Shown: in pieces, positions 30,665 through 39,513 of the stretch
Layout: each line of letters opens with the position of its first letter
Numbering within the stretch: the first letter of the stretch is position 1
Assembly (NCBI GenBank): GCA_044225675.1
Contig: JBGAIH010000011.1
Span: forward strand, 62,001-126,000
Source of the DNA: JACMQX01 sp044225675
Lineage (GTDB): Bacteria > Pseudomonadota > Gammaproteobacteria > Burkholderiales > Burkholderiaceae_C
Length of the DNA: 64,000 nucleotides
Direction: 5' to 3'
Notes under the pieces: generated by a model
Seen by the model: the letters and a program-made list of their open reading frames with translations, nothing else
Databases searched by the model: none
What the model was told of the DNA's origin: nothing
Made by a program: the position numbers and the translations under genes

Positions 30665-31897
30665 ATGGCCCAAGCCCATGCCGATCTGAACGTGAATGGA
30701 CGCAGCTACCGCCTGCCGGCGCGCCCGGTGGTGGTGGTGTGCGTGGACGGCTGCGAGCCCGACTACCTCGGCCAGGCCGTGGCCGCCGGCCGCATGCCCT
30801 GGCTGAAGAAGGCCCTGGCCCAGGGCGAGGGCCTGATCGCCGAGTGCGTCGTGCCCTCCTTCACCAACCCCAACAACCTGTCCATCGTCACCGGCGCGCC
30901 GCCCAGTGTGCATGGCATCTGCGGCAACTACCTGTTCGACATGGCCAGCGGCACCGAGGTCATGATGAACGACCCCAAGTGGCTGCGCGCGCCCACACTG
31001 CTGGCGGCGCTGGCCGACGCCGGCAAGTCGGTGGCCGTGGTCACCGCCAAGGACAAGCTGCGCCGCCTGCTGGGCCACCGCATGAAGGGCATCTGCTTTT
31101 CGTCCGAGAAGGCCGACGAGGTCACGCTGGAGGACAACGGCATCGAGGACGTGCTGGGCCTGGTGGGCCGGCCGGTGCCCAGCGTGTACAGCGCCGACCT
31201 GTCGGAGTTCGTGTTCGCGGCCGGCGTGAAGCTCATGGAGAAGTACCGCCCCGACGTGATGTACCTGTCGACCACCGACTACATCCAGCACAAGCATGCG
31301 CCCGGCACCGACGGCGCCAATGCCTTCTACACCATGATGGACGGCTACCTGGGCCAGCTCGACGCTCTGGGCTGCGTGATCGCGCTGACCGCCGACCATG
31401 GCATGAACGCCAAGGTCGCGATGGACGGCACGCCCGACGTGATCTACCTGCAGGACTGGTTCGATGCGCAGCTGGGCGCGGGCCAGGCCCGCGTGATCCT
31501 GCCGATCACCGACCCCTACGTGGTGCACCACGGCGCGCTCGGCTCGTTCGCGACCGTCTACCTGCCGGCCGGCGCCGACCGGGCGGCCCTGGTGGCGCGG
31601 CTGGGCGCCGTCAAGGGCATGGAAGCGGTGCTCACCCGCGAGCAGGCGGCCGAGCGCTTCGAGCTGCCGGCCGACCGCATCGGCGACATCGTGGCCGTGT
31701 CCGAGCGCTTCACCGTCATCGGCACCTCGGCCTCGCGCCATGACCTGTCGGGCCTGGACGCGCCGCTGCGCTCGCATGGCGGCATCAGCGAGCAGCGCGT
31801 GCCGCTCATCATCAACCGCAAGCTGCCGGGCCTCGACCGCACGCGGCGCCTGCGCAACTTCGACGCCTTCGACCTCGCGCTCAACCTGGCCGAGTGA
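30665..31897 (+). CDS. phnA: Phosphonoacetate hydrolase
   Basis: 410 residues, the length of the family. This alkaline-phosphatase-superfamily zinc enzyme cleaves the C-P bond of phosphonoacetate to acetate and phosphate. The metal-binding VVVCVDGCEPDYL (D28) and the nucleophile Thr in PSFTNPNNLSIVTG (T67) are present. Later metal ligands are in YLSTTDYIQHKHAPG and VIALTADHGMNAK, with a late HGG segment in LRSHGGISEQRVPL. All zinc-site residues seem intact. It completes the PhnW-PhnY-PhnA route. Confidence 0.95.
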   Translation: MAQAHADLNVNGRSYRLPARPVVVVCVDGCEPDYLGQAVAAGRMPWLKKALAQGEGLIAECVVPSFTNPNNLSIVTGAPPSVHGICGNYLFDMASGTEVMMNDPKWLRAPTLLAALADAGKSVAVVTAKDKLRRLLGHRMKGICFSSEKADEVTLEDNGIEDVLGLVGRPVPSVYSADLSEFVFAAGVKLMEKYRPDVMYLSTTDYIQHKHAPGTDGANAFYTMMDGYLGQLDALGCVIALTADHGMNAKVAMDGTPDVIYLQDWFDAQLGAGQARVILPITDPYVVHHGALGSFATVYLPAGADRAALVARLGAVKGMEAVLTREQAAERFELPADRIGDIVAVSERFTVIGTSASRHDLSGLDAPLRSHGGISEQRVPLIINRKLPGLDRTRRLRNFDAFDLALNLAE

Positions 31898-31957
31898 AGC
31901 CGCCCGCGCGTCACGCATCCGTCCCCGCCCCACTTGCCGCAAAGGCCTGCCGCCCCC

Positions 31958-33418
31958 ATGAGCATCGACACCTGGATCCGCGACCACCATCTGGACAGCA
32001 TGCGCATCGCCGGCCGGCGCGTCGGCGCGGAGCGCTCGGGCGACCGGGTGATCGAGGTCTTCAATCCCTACAGCGGCGCGCGGATCGGCAGCGTGCCCAA
32101 GGCCACGCTGGACGAAGTGCGCGAGGCCTTCGCCACGGCCCACGCCTGCCAGCCGACGCTCACCCGCTTCGAGCGGGCCGCCATCCTCAACAAGGCGGCG
32201 CAGATCGTCCACGCGCGGGTCGACGAGATCGCGCGGCTCATCACCGCCGAGGCCGGCCTGTGCCTGAAGGACTCGGTGTATGAAGCCGGGCGCGTGAGCG
32301 ACGTGCTGCTGTTCGGCGCCAACGAGGTGCTCAAGGACGACGGCCAGATCTTCAGCTGCGATCTGACGCACCACGGCAAGAAGCGCCGGGTCTTCACCCA
32401 GCGCTCGCCGCTGCTGGGCGTGATCAGCGCCATCACGCCCTTCAACCACCCGATGAACCAGGTGGCGCACAAGGTCGTGCCCAGCATCGCCACCAACAAC
32501 CGCATGGTGCTCAAGCCGTCGGAGAAGGTGCCGTTCTCGGCCCTGCTGTTCGCCGACATCCTGTACGAGGCCGGCCTGCCGCCGCAGATGCTGTCGGTCA
32601 TCACCGGCGATCCGCGCGAGATCGCCGACGAGCTCATCACCAACGACCATGTGGACCTGATCACATTCACCGGCGGCGTGGGCATCGGCAAGTACATCGC
32701 CAGCAAGGCCGGCTACCGCCGCATGGTGCTGGAGCTGGGCGGCAACGACCCGATCATCGTGATGGAAGACGCCGACCTCGACGAAGCCTCCACACTCGCG
32801 GTGCAGGGCTCCTACAAGAACTCGGGGCAGCGCTGCACCGCCGTCAAGCGCATGCTGGTGCACCAGGCCGTGGCCGACCGCTTCGTCGAGCTTGTCGTCG
32901 AGAAGACGCGCGCCTGGAAGCACGGCGACCCGATGGACCCCGCCAACGACATGGGCACGGTGATCGACGAGCCCGCCGCCATGCTGTTCGAGTCGCGGGT
33001 GAACGAGGCCGTGGGCCGGGGCGCGCGCCTGCTCGTGGGCAACCAGCGGCGCGGCGCGCTGTATGCGCCGACCGTGCTCGACCGGGTGGACCCCGCGATG
33101 ACCGTGGCCCGCGAGGAGACCTTCGGCCCGGTCTCGCCGATCATCCGCTTCGCCGACATCGACGAGGCCATCCGCATCTCCAACGGCACGGCCTACGGCC
33201 TGTCCAGCTCGGTATGCACCAACCGGCTCGACTACATCACCCGCTTCGTCAGCTCGCTGCACGTGGGCAGCGTCAACGTGCGCGAGGTGCCGGGCTACCG
33301 GCTGGAGCTCACGCCCTTCGGCGGCATCAAGGACTCGGGCCTGGGCTACAAGGAAGGCGTGCAGGAAGCCATCAAGAGCTTCACCAACATCAAGACCTAC
33401 TCGCTGCCCTGGACATGA
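31958..33418 (+). CDS. phnY: Phosphonoacetaldehyde dehydrogenase
   Basis: 486 residues from ATG 31958; a frame extension 24 bases upstream exists but lacks a better start. It is an aldehyde dehydrogenase with Glu in MVLELGGNDPIIV, Cys in NSGQRCTAVKRML and the NAD fold in ITFTGGVGIGKYIAS. The type is the phosphonoacetaldehyde branch that forms phosphonoacetate for PhnA. A 60-bp spacer separates it from phnA. It shares only general family similarity with the aldehyde dehydrogenase at 19099. Confidence 0.93.
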   Translation: MSIDTWIRDHHLDSMRIAGRRVGAERSGDRVIEVFNPYSGARIGSVPKATLDEVREAFATAHACQPTLTRFERAAILNKAAQIVHARVDEIARLITAEAGLCLKDSVYEAGRVSDVLLFGANEVLKDDGQIFSCDLTHHGKKRRVFTQRSPLLGVISAITPFNHPMNQVAHKVVPSIATNNRMVLKPSEKVPFSALLFADILYEAGLPPQMLSVITGDPREIADELITNDHVDLITFTGGVGIGKYIASKAGYRRMVLELGGNDPIIVMEDADLDEASTLAVQGSYKNSGQRCTAVKRMLVHQAVADRFVELVVEKTRAWKHGDPMDPANDMGTVIDEPAAMLFESRVNEAVGRGARLLVGNQRRGALYAPTVLDRVDPAMTVAREETFGPVSPIIRFADIDEAIRISNGTAYGLSSSVCTNRLDYITRFVSSLHVGSVNVREVPGYRLELTPFGGIKDSGLGYKEGVQEAIKSFTNIKTYSLPWT

Positions 33419-33527
33419 GCCACCTGCTGGACCTGCTGGACCTGCCGGGCCGGCCGGACCCGCTTCACCCGCATCGCCCGGCGCGCGCCAGCGCCCTGCC
33501 CGGCATCGCGCTCCTGGAGAATCCGAC

Positions 33528-34184
33528 ATGCTGAGCCTGGACGACATCGCGCATCTCTTCGCCACCCGGGGCGGCGAGCAGTACACCGGCGAGCCGGTCA
33601 CGCAGCTGGAGCATGCGCTGCAGTCTGCGGCGCTGGCCGAAGCCGAGGGCTGCGACGACGCCCTGGTGACGGCCGCCCTGCTGCACGACCTGGGGCACCT
33701 GCTGCACGAGCTCGGCGCCACGCCAACCCTGCAGGGCATCGACGACGTGCACCAGTACCGCGCCCTGCCCTTTCTGCGCGGCCTGTTCGGCGACGCGGTG
33801 CTCGACGCGATCAAGCTGCATGTGGACGCCAAGCGCTACCTGTGCGCCACGCGGCCGGACTACTTTGCGCAGCTGTCGGACGACTCGAAGCGTTCGCTCG
33901 CGCTGCAAGGCGGCATCTTCAGCGATGCCGAGGCCGCGCGCTTCATCGCGCAAGGCGGGGCGGCCGACGCGGTGCGCCTGCGCATCTGGGACGACCTGGC
34001 CAAGGAGGCCGGCCGCGCTACACCGGACCTGGACCACTACCTGGCCCGGGCGGCGCGCTGCGCCCTGCCTGCCCGCTCATCCGGCGCGGCCGGCGCACCT
34101 GGCACAGCCGAGGCACCTGGAACAGCTGGCGCAGCGGACGCGACCCCTGGCGCCACCCCGACCGGCGCGGCACACGGTGCCTGA
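33528..34184 (+). CDS. PhnZ-like HD-domain oxygenase of phosphonate operons
   Basis: 218 residues. Every metal ligand known in the mixed-valence di-iron oxygenase PhnZ has a counterpart: H29 (QLEHALQ), H53-D54 (ALLHDLGHLL), H75 (DDVHQYRA), H98 (IKLHVDAK) and D155/D156 (IWDDLAKE). The substrate-gating pair Tyr/Glu is present as Y19/E22 (EQYTGEPVTQ). PhnZ cleaves C-P bonds of hydroxylated aminophosphonates. Its usual partner, the Fe(II)/oxoglutarate hydroxylase PhnY*, is not in this window. The C-terminal 40 residues are a low-complexity Ala/Gly/Thr/Pro tail, an addition not seen in the family core. Confidence 0.85.
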   Translation: MLSLDDIAHLFATRGGEQYTGEPVTQLEHALQSAALAEAEGCDDALVTAALLHDLGHLLHELGATPTLQGIDDVHQYRALPFLRGLFGDAVLDAIKLHVDAKRYLCATRPDYFAQLSDDSKRSLALQGGIFSDAEAARFIAQGGAADAVRLRIWDDLAKEAGRATPDLDHYLARAARCALPARSSGAAGAPGTAEAPGTAGAADATPGATPTGAAHGA

Positions 34185-34211
34185 TTCAACGGCTCCCGCA
34201 GGAGGCACCGC

Positions 34212-35057
34212 ATGGCGCTGACCTGGCCCATCGTCTGCGCCGTGCTGGTCGGCGCGCTGCTGCATGCGAGCTGGAACGCCCTTGTCAAGTCCAGCGAGGA
34301 CAAGGCGCTGGACACGGCGCTGATCCATGTGCTGACCTCGCTCGTGGCAGTCCCGATGGTGATGGTCGTGGGCTTTCCGGAGCCGGCGGCCTGGCCCTAC
34401 ATCGCCGCCTCCGTGACCGTCCACATCGGCTACTACGTCGCGCTGACCGGTGCCTATCGGCACGGCGACCTGGGCCTGACCTATCCGCTGATGCGCGGCG
34501 TCGCGCCGCTCCTCGTGGCGCTGTCGGCCGCGCTCACGCTGGGCGAGGTGCTCTCGCCAATGGCCTGGGCCGGCGTCCTGGGGGTGAGCTGCGGCGTGCT
34601 GGTGCTCGGCCTGTCGCGCCACGCGCTGGACAGCCCCAAGGCGGTTGGGTTTGCGCTCGCCAATGCGGTGATCATCGCCGTGTACACCGTCGTCGATGCG
34701 CTGGGCGTGCGCGCTTCGGGCAATGCGGCGCAGTACGTGGCCACCCTGTTCCTGATCGATGGCTGGCCGTTCGGCCTGATGGTGCTGGCGCGGCGCGGCC
34801 GCGCGGTCGCCTGGCCCTACGTGCTGCGGCGCTGGCCGGTGGCGGCGGGCGGCGCGGCAGCCTCGTTCGGCTCGTACTCGATCGCGCTGTGGGCGATGAC
34901 CCGCGCGCCGGTCGCCAGCGTGGCGGCACTGCGCGAGACCTCGGTGCTGTTTGCGGCGCTGCTCGGCTCCTGGTTTCTCAAGGAAGCCTTCACCGGACGG
35001 CGCATCGTCGGCGTGCTGGTCATCGTCGCCGGTGTCATGGCGCTGCGGCTCGGCTGA
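34212..35057 (+). CDS. Phosphonate-associated EamA/DMT-type transporter
   Basis: 281 residues with about ten hydrophobic segments in two five-helix halves (EamA repeats, around 5-135 and 145-281). The start MALTWPIVCAVLVGALLHAS, then WNALVKSSEDKALDTALIHV, resembles the membrane protein family recurrent in phn operons. It lies 27 bp after the HD gene with AGGAGG before the ATG. Export of a toxic aldehyde or uptake of a substrate are both possible. Confidence 0.85.
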   Translation: MALTWPIVCAVLVGALLHASWNALVKSSEDKALDTALIHVLTSLVAVPMVMVVGFPEPAAWPYIAASVTVHIGYYVALTGAYRHGDLGLTYPLMRGVAPLLVALSAALTLGEVLSPMAWAGVLGVSCGVLVLGLSRHALDSPKAVGFALANAVIIAVYTVVDALGVRASGNAAQYVATLFLIDGWPFGLMVLARRGRAVAWPYVLRRWPVAAGGAAASFGSYSIALWAMTRAPVASVAALRETSVLFAALLGSWFLKEAFTGRRIVGVLVIVAGVMALRLG

Positions 35058-35121
35058 AGGACGCACGCCCACCGCCCGTCCGCTCGCACTCCATCTACGT
35101 TTCCCGCACGAGGACTCCCCG

Positions 35122-37545
35122 ATGAACCTGCCCTCCCACGCACGCGTCGTCATCGTCGGCGGCGGCATTGCCGGCTGCTCCACCGCCTACCACCTGGCCC
35201 GGCTGGGCATCACCGACGTGCTGCTGCTGGAGCAGGGCAAGCTCACCAGCGGCACCACCTGGCACGCGGCGGGCCTGGTCGGCCAGATGCGACCCAACCG
35301 CAACATGACGCAGATGAGCAAGTACGGCATCGAGCTGTACGCCACGCTCGAGGCGGAGACGGGCCTGGCCACCGGCTGGAAGCAGTGCGGCAGCGTCAAC
35401 GTTGCACGCACGCCCGAGCGCATGAAGGTGCTGCGCAAGCAGGCGGCCCTGGCGAACAGCTTCGGCGTGGAGTGCCATCTGATCTCGCCGGCCGAGGCCG
35501 GCGAGAAGTACCCGGTGATGCGCACCGACGATCTGCAGGGCGCGATCTGGCTGCCGGGCGACGGCAAGGCCAATCCGGCGGACCTGTGCATGTCGCTGGC
35601 CAAGGGCGCGCGCAACCGTGGCGTGAAGATGATCGAAGGCGTGGAGGTGACTGGCGTCATCACCGAGCGCGGGCCGCGCGGGCCCCGCGCCGCCGGCGTG
35701 CGCACGGCTCAGGGCGACGTGCGTTGCGAGGTCGTCGTCAATTGCGCAGGCCAGTGGGCGCGGCAGTTCGGCCGCCTGGCCGGCGTGAACGTGCCGCTCT
35801 TTTCGGCCGAGCACTTCTACATCGTCACCGGCCGGATCGACGGCGTGCATCCGATGCTGCCGGTCATGCGCGACCCCGACGGCTTCATCTACTACAAGGA
35901 GGAGGTCGGCGGGCTGGTGATGGGCGGCTTCGAGCCGCAGGCCAAGCCCTGGAAGATGGACCCGATCCCGGCGGACTTCCAGTTCCAGCTGCTGGACGAA
36001 GACTGGGACCAGTTCGAGATCCTGATGACGAATGCGATGCACCGCACGCCCTGCCTGGAGACGGCCGAGATCAAGATGCTGCTCAACGGCCCCGAGAGCT
36101 TCACGCCCGACGGCAACTTCATTCTCGGCGAGGCGCCCGAGTGCGACAACTACTTCGTCTGCGCCGGCTTCAATTCGGCCGGCATCGCCAACAGCGGCGG
36201 CGCGGGGCGGCTGATCGCCGAATGGATCGCCGGGGGCGAGCCCAGTGCCGATCTGTGGGACGTCGACATCCGCCGCTTCGGCGCCTTCACCGGCAACCGC
36301 CGCGCGCTGGCCGAACGCACCGGCGAGACGCTGGGCCTGCACTACGCGATGCGCTGGCCACGCCAGGAGCTGGTGACGGCGCGTCCGCTGCGGACCTCGC
36401 CACTCTATGACATGCTCGCCGCCAAAGGTGCCGAGTTCGGCTCCAAGAACGGATGGGAGCGGGTGAATTATTTGCGCCCCCGGGATTCAGAAGCCCCGCC
36501 TCATACATTGGCTGCCCCCGGCTGGCTGCCCTGGATGATCGAAGAACAGAAGGCCACGCGCGAGGCTGCGGCGCTGTACGACCAGAGCTCATTCTCCAAG
36601 CTGCTGCTGCAGGGCCGCGATGCGCTGGCCGTGCTGCAGCGCCTGTGCGCCAACGAGATGGACGTGCCGGTGGGCCGCATGGTGTACACCGCGATGCTCA
36701 ACGAGCGCGGCGGCTTCGAGTCGGACCTCACGGTCATCCGCGAGGCGCACGAGCGCTTTCTCATCGTCACCGGCTCGGCTCAGACGGTGCGCGACGCCGA
36801 CTGGATCACCCGCCACATCGGGGCCGACGAGCATGCCGTGCTGACCGACGTGTCGGCGCTGTACTGCGTGCTGTCGGTGATGGGCCCGGCCGCGCGCGGC
36901 ATTCTGGAAAAGCTCAGCCCCGACGACCTGTCGCCCGAGGGCCTGAAGTTCTCCTGGACGAAGGAGATCGACCTGGGCTTCGCGCGCGTGCGCGCGGCCC
37001 GCATGAGCTACGTTGGCGGCCCGGGCTACGAGCTGTACGTGCCGGTGGAGATGACGCGCCACGTCTACCTCGCGCTGATGGACGCGGGCACGCCGCTCGG
37101 CCTGCGCGACGCCGGCTACTACGCGCTGGACGCGCTGCGCATCGAGATGGGCCGCCGCGCCTGGGGCGCCGAGCTGGGCCCGGACGAGACGCCCTGGGAG
37201 GCTGGCCTGGCCTATGCGGTCAAGCTCGACAAGCCGGCCGACTTCATCGGCCGCCGGGCGCTGCTGGAGCGGCAGGGCCAGCCCCTGCGCAAGAAGCTGG
37301 TCACCATGGTGTTCGACGATCCGCAGGTCTATGCCTGGGGCGGCGAAACCCTGTTCATGGACGGCCAGCCCGCAGGCGACATCAGCTCGGTCGGCTGGAG
37401 CCCGCGCGCCGGTGCCTGCGTGGCCCTGGGCTATGTGCGCGGCGCGGCCGCTCAACAGCCGCACGCGGGCACGGCCGCGCAGATCGAGCTGTGGGGCGAG
37501 CGCACCGGCGTGCGGCTGTGGGACCGCTGGCCAGTCAAGGCCTGA
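35122..37545 (+). CDS. Dimethylglycine/sarcosine dehydrogenase-like flavoprotein with GcvT domain
   Basis: 807 residues. The N-terminal half is a D-amino-acid-oxidase-like FAD domain with VVIVGGGIAGCSTAYHLARL (residues 8-27) and GTTWHAAGLVGQMRP, the flavinylation-type His region of dimethylglycine dehydrogenases. The C-terminal half (about 430-800) is a GcvT/aminomethyltransferase fold that passes one-carbon units to tetrahydrofolate, with VSALYCVLSVMGPAARGILE and ALRIEMGRRAWGAELGPDET. Such enzymes demethylate N-methylated amines. Location 64 bp after the transporter gene places it in the phn operon, suggesting an N-methylated aminophosphonate as substrate (inference). Its 3' end overlaps the convergent protease gene by 11 bp. 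Confidence 0.85.
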   Translation: MNLPSHARVVIVGGGIAGCSTAYHLARLGITDVLLLEQGKLTSGTTWHAAGLVGQMRPNRNMTQMSKYGIELYATLEAETGLATGWKQCGSVNVARTPERMKVLRKQAALANSFGVECHLISPAEAGEKYPVMRTDDLQGAIWLPGDGKANPADLCMSLAKGARNRGVKMIEGVEVTGVITERGPRGPRAAGVRTAQGDVRCEVVVNCAGQWARQFGRLAGVNVPLFSAEHFYIVTGRIDGVHPMLPVMRDPDGFIYYKEEVGGLVMGGFEPQAKPWKMDPIPADFQFQLLDEDWDQFEILMTNAMHRTPCLETAEIKMLLNGPESFTPDGNFILGEAPECDNYFVCAGFNSAGIANSGGAGRLIAEWIAGGEPSADLWDVDIRRFGAFTGNRRALAERTGETLGLHYAMRWPRQELVTARPLRTSPLYDMLAAKGAEFGSKNGWERVNYLRPRDSEAPPHTLAAPGWLPWMIEEQKATREAAALYDQSSFSKLLLQGRDALAVLQRLCANEMDVPVGRMVYTAMLNERGGFESDLTVIREAHERFLIVTGSAQTVRDADWITRHIGADEHAVLTDVSALYCVLSVMGPAARGILEKLSPDDLSPEGLKFSWTKEIDLGFARVRAARMSYVGGPGYELYVPVEMTRHVYLALMDAGTPLGLRDAGYYALDALRIEMGRRAWGAELGPDETPWEAGLAYAVKLDKPADFIGRRALLERQGQPLRKKLVTMVFDDPQVYAWGGETLFMDGQPAGDISSVGWSPRAGACVALGYVRGAAAQQPHAGTAAQIELWGERTGVRLWDRWPVKA

Positions 37546-39421
37546 GACCTGCACGCGTCCGGCTCAGGCCCAGGGCGCGCCGCCGCCAAGCCCCCAGCGC
37601 CACAAGCCACAGCGCGACGCCCCAGAGCCACCCGGTCGCGCCGCCCCCGCCTCCACCGCCAGACGACGCGCTGCCGCTGGAAGTGTCGACGGGCACGGTG
37701 CTCACCGTCAGGAACTCTTCCGCGCTGCGCGCCGCGCTGTCGGTGACGACTAGCCGGAAGCGGAATTCGCCCGGCGTGGCCGGCAGCGTGACGCTGGCCA
37801 GCGCCGTGCCGGCACTGCCGATGGCGAGCGCGCTGCCCGCCACCTGCGACCACTGGTAGGACACGATGCTCGATCCGCTGAGTGCCGAGCTGGCCCGGCC
37901 ATCGAGCGTGATGGCGGCGCCCGGTCCCGGCGAGCCGACGCTGGCAATGACCGGCACCGGGTTGTAGGCCAGCGCGGTCGCGCCGTCGGCATCCAGCAGG
38001 CCGGCGCCGCAGGTGCTGCTGGTGCAGTTGCACACGCCACTGGCAGCACCGCAGGTCGGCGCAGCACCCACGGCAACGTGCGGCCGCGCGCCGCTGCGGA
38101 TGCGGGCAATCAGCTGTGACGGTGTGAGGGCCGGGTTGATCGCCAGCATGAGCGAGGCGACACCCGCCGCCAGCGGCGTCGAGAAGCTGGTGCCGCGCTT
38201 GTAGCCGTAGTCATTGGCGCCCGGACCGGTGGTGCCGAGGTTGGTGGTGGACCACAGGTTGCTGGCAGCGCCGGCCGAGCCCGTGCCGCCGGGCGCGGTG
38301 ATGCCGACGGCGCTGCCGAAGTTGGAGTAATCGGCCTTCTGCCCGTTGGCCTGCACCGAGCCGACGGTCAGCACGCCCCGGCAGTCCGCAGGACGGCGCG
38401 GCGTGCCGTTGTCGTTGCCGGCCGCCACCACCACCAGCGTGCCGGCTGCGGTGACCTCGTCGATCACCGTCTGGTAGGAGGGCGTGCAGGCCACGTCGCC
38501 GCCAAAGCTCAGGTTGATCACGCGCGCACGGTTCGGGTTGTCGGGTACGCCGTCCACATGCAGGCCGGCGGCCCAGCGCATCGCGTCGAGGATGTCGCTG
38601 AGAAAGGCGCCGCATTTGCCGGACACCCGCAGCGGCAGCACCTGGTTGCCCCAGTTGACGCCCGCCACGCCCTGGCCGTTGTTGCTCAGGGCCGCGATCT
38701 GGCCCGCGATGAAGGTGCCGTGCCAGGTGCTGTTGGCGACGGCACAGGCGCCGAAGAGCGCGGGCTGGCTGCTGCGGTCGGCCGATGAGATCCAGTCGCC
38801 GGGATCGGACGGGTCGGCGTCGCGGCCATCGCCGTCGTTGGCGTATTCGACCTCGCTCACGAAATCGTAGCCCGGCAGGAGACGGCCCGAGAGGTCGGGG
38901 TGATCGGCGCGGATGCCGGTGTCCAGCACGGCCACGATGCCGTTCGCATTGCCGGTGGTGCGATCCCAGGCCAGCGGCAGGTTGACGCCGGCGGCAAAGC
39001 TGGCGGGCCCTTTGAGGTGGTCCTGCCGGCCCGCCACGAAGTCGGTGTCGTTGGGCAGGGTCTGGGCCGGCTTGAGCAGGACGTCGGGCTCGACGTAGGC
39101 CACGTCGGGGTGCAGGCGGACGCGGCGCAGCGCGGCGTCGAGCGCCGCGCCCTCGAGTGGCCGCATGAAGCGCATCAGATGGTGATTGCGGCTGAGCGCC
39201 GACTGGCCGCGCAGCTCGACCGCCGTATCCTGCGCCACGGCCTGCAGCCGTTCGCGCAGCAGGCGCGGCTGCTCGCGGCTGGCGCCGGACGCCGCGTCGG
39301 AGCTCTTGAGCGTGACGATGAGGCCGCGTGCAGGTTGGGCTGCGACCGGCGAAGCGAACAGGCAGGCCAGCAGCGTGGCGCAGGCCAGGACCGGCAGGAG
39401 GGAATGGGTGATTCGGCGCAT
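37535..39421 (-). CDS. Secreted subtilisin-like protease with GlyGly-CTERM tail
   Basis: 628 residues. It has a Sec signal peptide (residues 1-28, ending VAAQ), a propeptide-like region to about 120, then an S8 domain with D167 (IVAVLDTGI), H234 (STWHGTFIAG) and S412 (RGTSFSTPLAAG). A PKD-like beta domain follows from about 490. The C-terminus SGGGGGGGATGWLWGVALWL plus a basic end RRRALGLSR is a GlyGly-CTERM sorting signal, processed by rhombosortase in other bacteria. A rhombosortase gene is not seen in the window. It is probably a surface or secreted protease. Confidence 0.92.
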   Translation of the reverse strand: MRRITHSLLPVLACATLLACLFASPVAAQPARGLIVTLKSSDAASGASREQPRLLRERLQAVAQDTAVELRGQSALSRNHHLMRFMRPLEGAALDAALRRVRLHPDVAYVEPDVLLKPAQTLPNDTDFVAGRQDHLKGPASFAAGVNLPLAWDRTTGNANGIVAVLDTGIRADHPDLSGRLLPGYDFVSEVEYANDGDGRDADPSDPGDWISSADRSSQPALFGACAVANSTWHGTFIAGQIAALSNNGQGVAGVNWGNQVLPLRVSGKCGAFLSDILDAMRWAAGLHVDGVPDNPNRARVINLSFGGDVACTPSYQTVIDEVTAAGTLVVVAAGNDNGTPRRPADCRGVLTVGSVQANGQKADYSNFGSAVGITAPGGTGSAGAASNLWSTTNLGTTGPGANDYGYKRGTSFSTPLAAGVASLMLAINPALTPSQLIARIRSGARPHVAVGAAPTCGAASGVCNCTSSTCGAGLLDADGATALAYNPVPVIASVGSPGPGAAITLDGRASSALSGSSIVSYQWSQVAGSALAIGSAGTALASVTLPATPGEFRFRLVVTDSAARSAEEFLTVSTVPVDTSSGSASSGGGGGGGATGWLWGVALWLVALGAWRRRALGLSRTRAGLRP

Positions 39422-39513
39422 GCGGCCTTTGTAGCACGAGCCGGGCCCCGGCGGCAGGGCCGACCCCCGGGTCAGGGGCCCCTTGCCCCATGGACTTCCC
39501 TCGAAGGCCTTCC

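Noticed and set aside
30506..33832. Minus-strand open frame of 1108 residues
   Set aside because: It is antisense to phnR, phnA and phnY. Its composition and lack of motifs mark it as a shadow.
35122..37545. Flavoprotein as PuuB, completing a Puu pathway
   Set aside because: PuuB is about 430 residues and lacks a GcvT half. The domain make-up here is that of dimethylglycine/sarcosine dehydrogenases.
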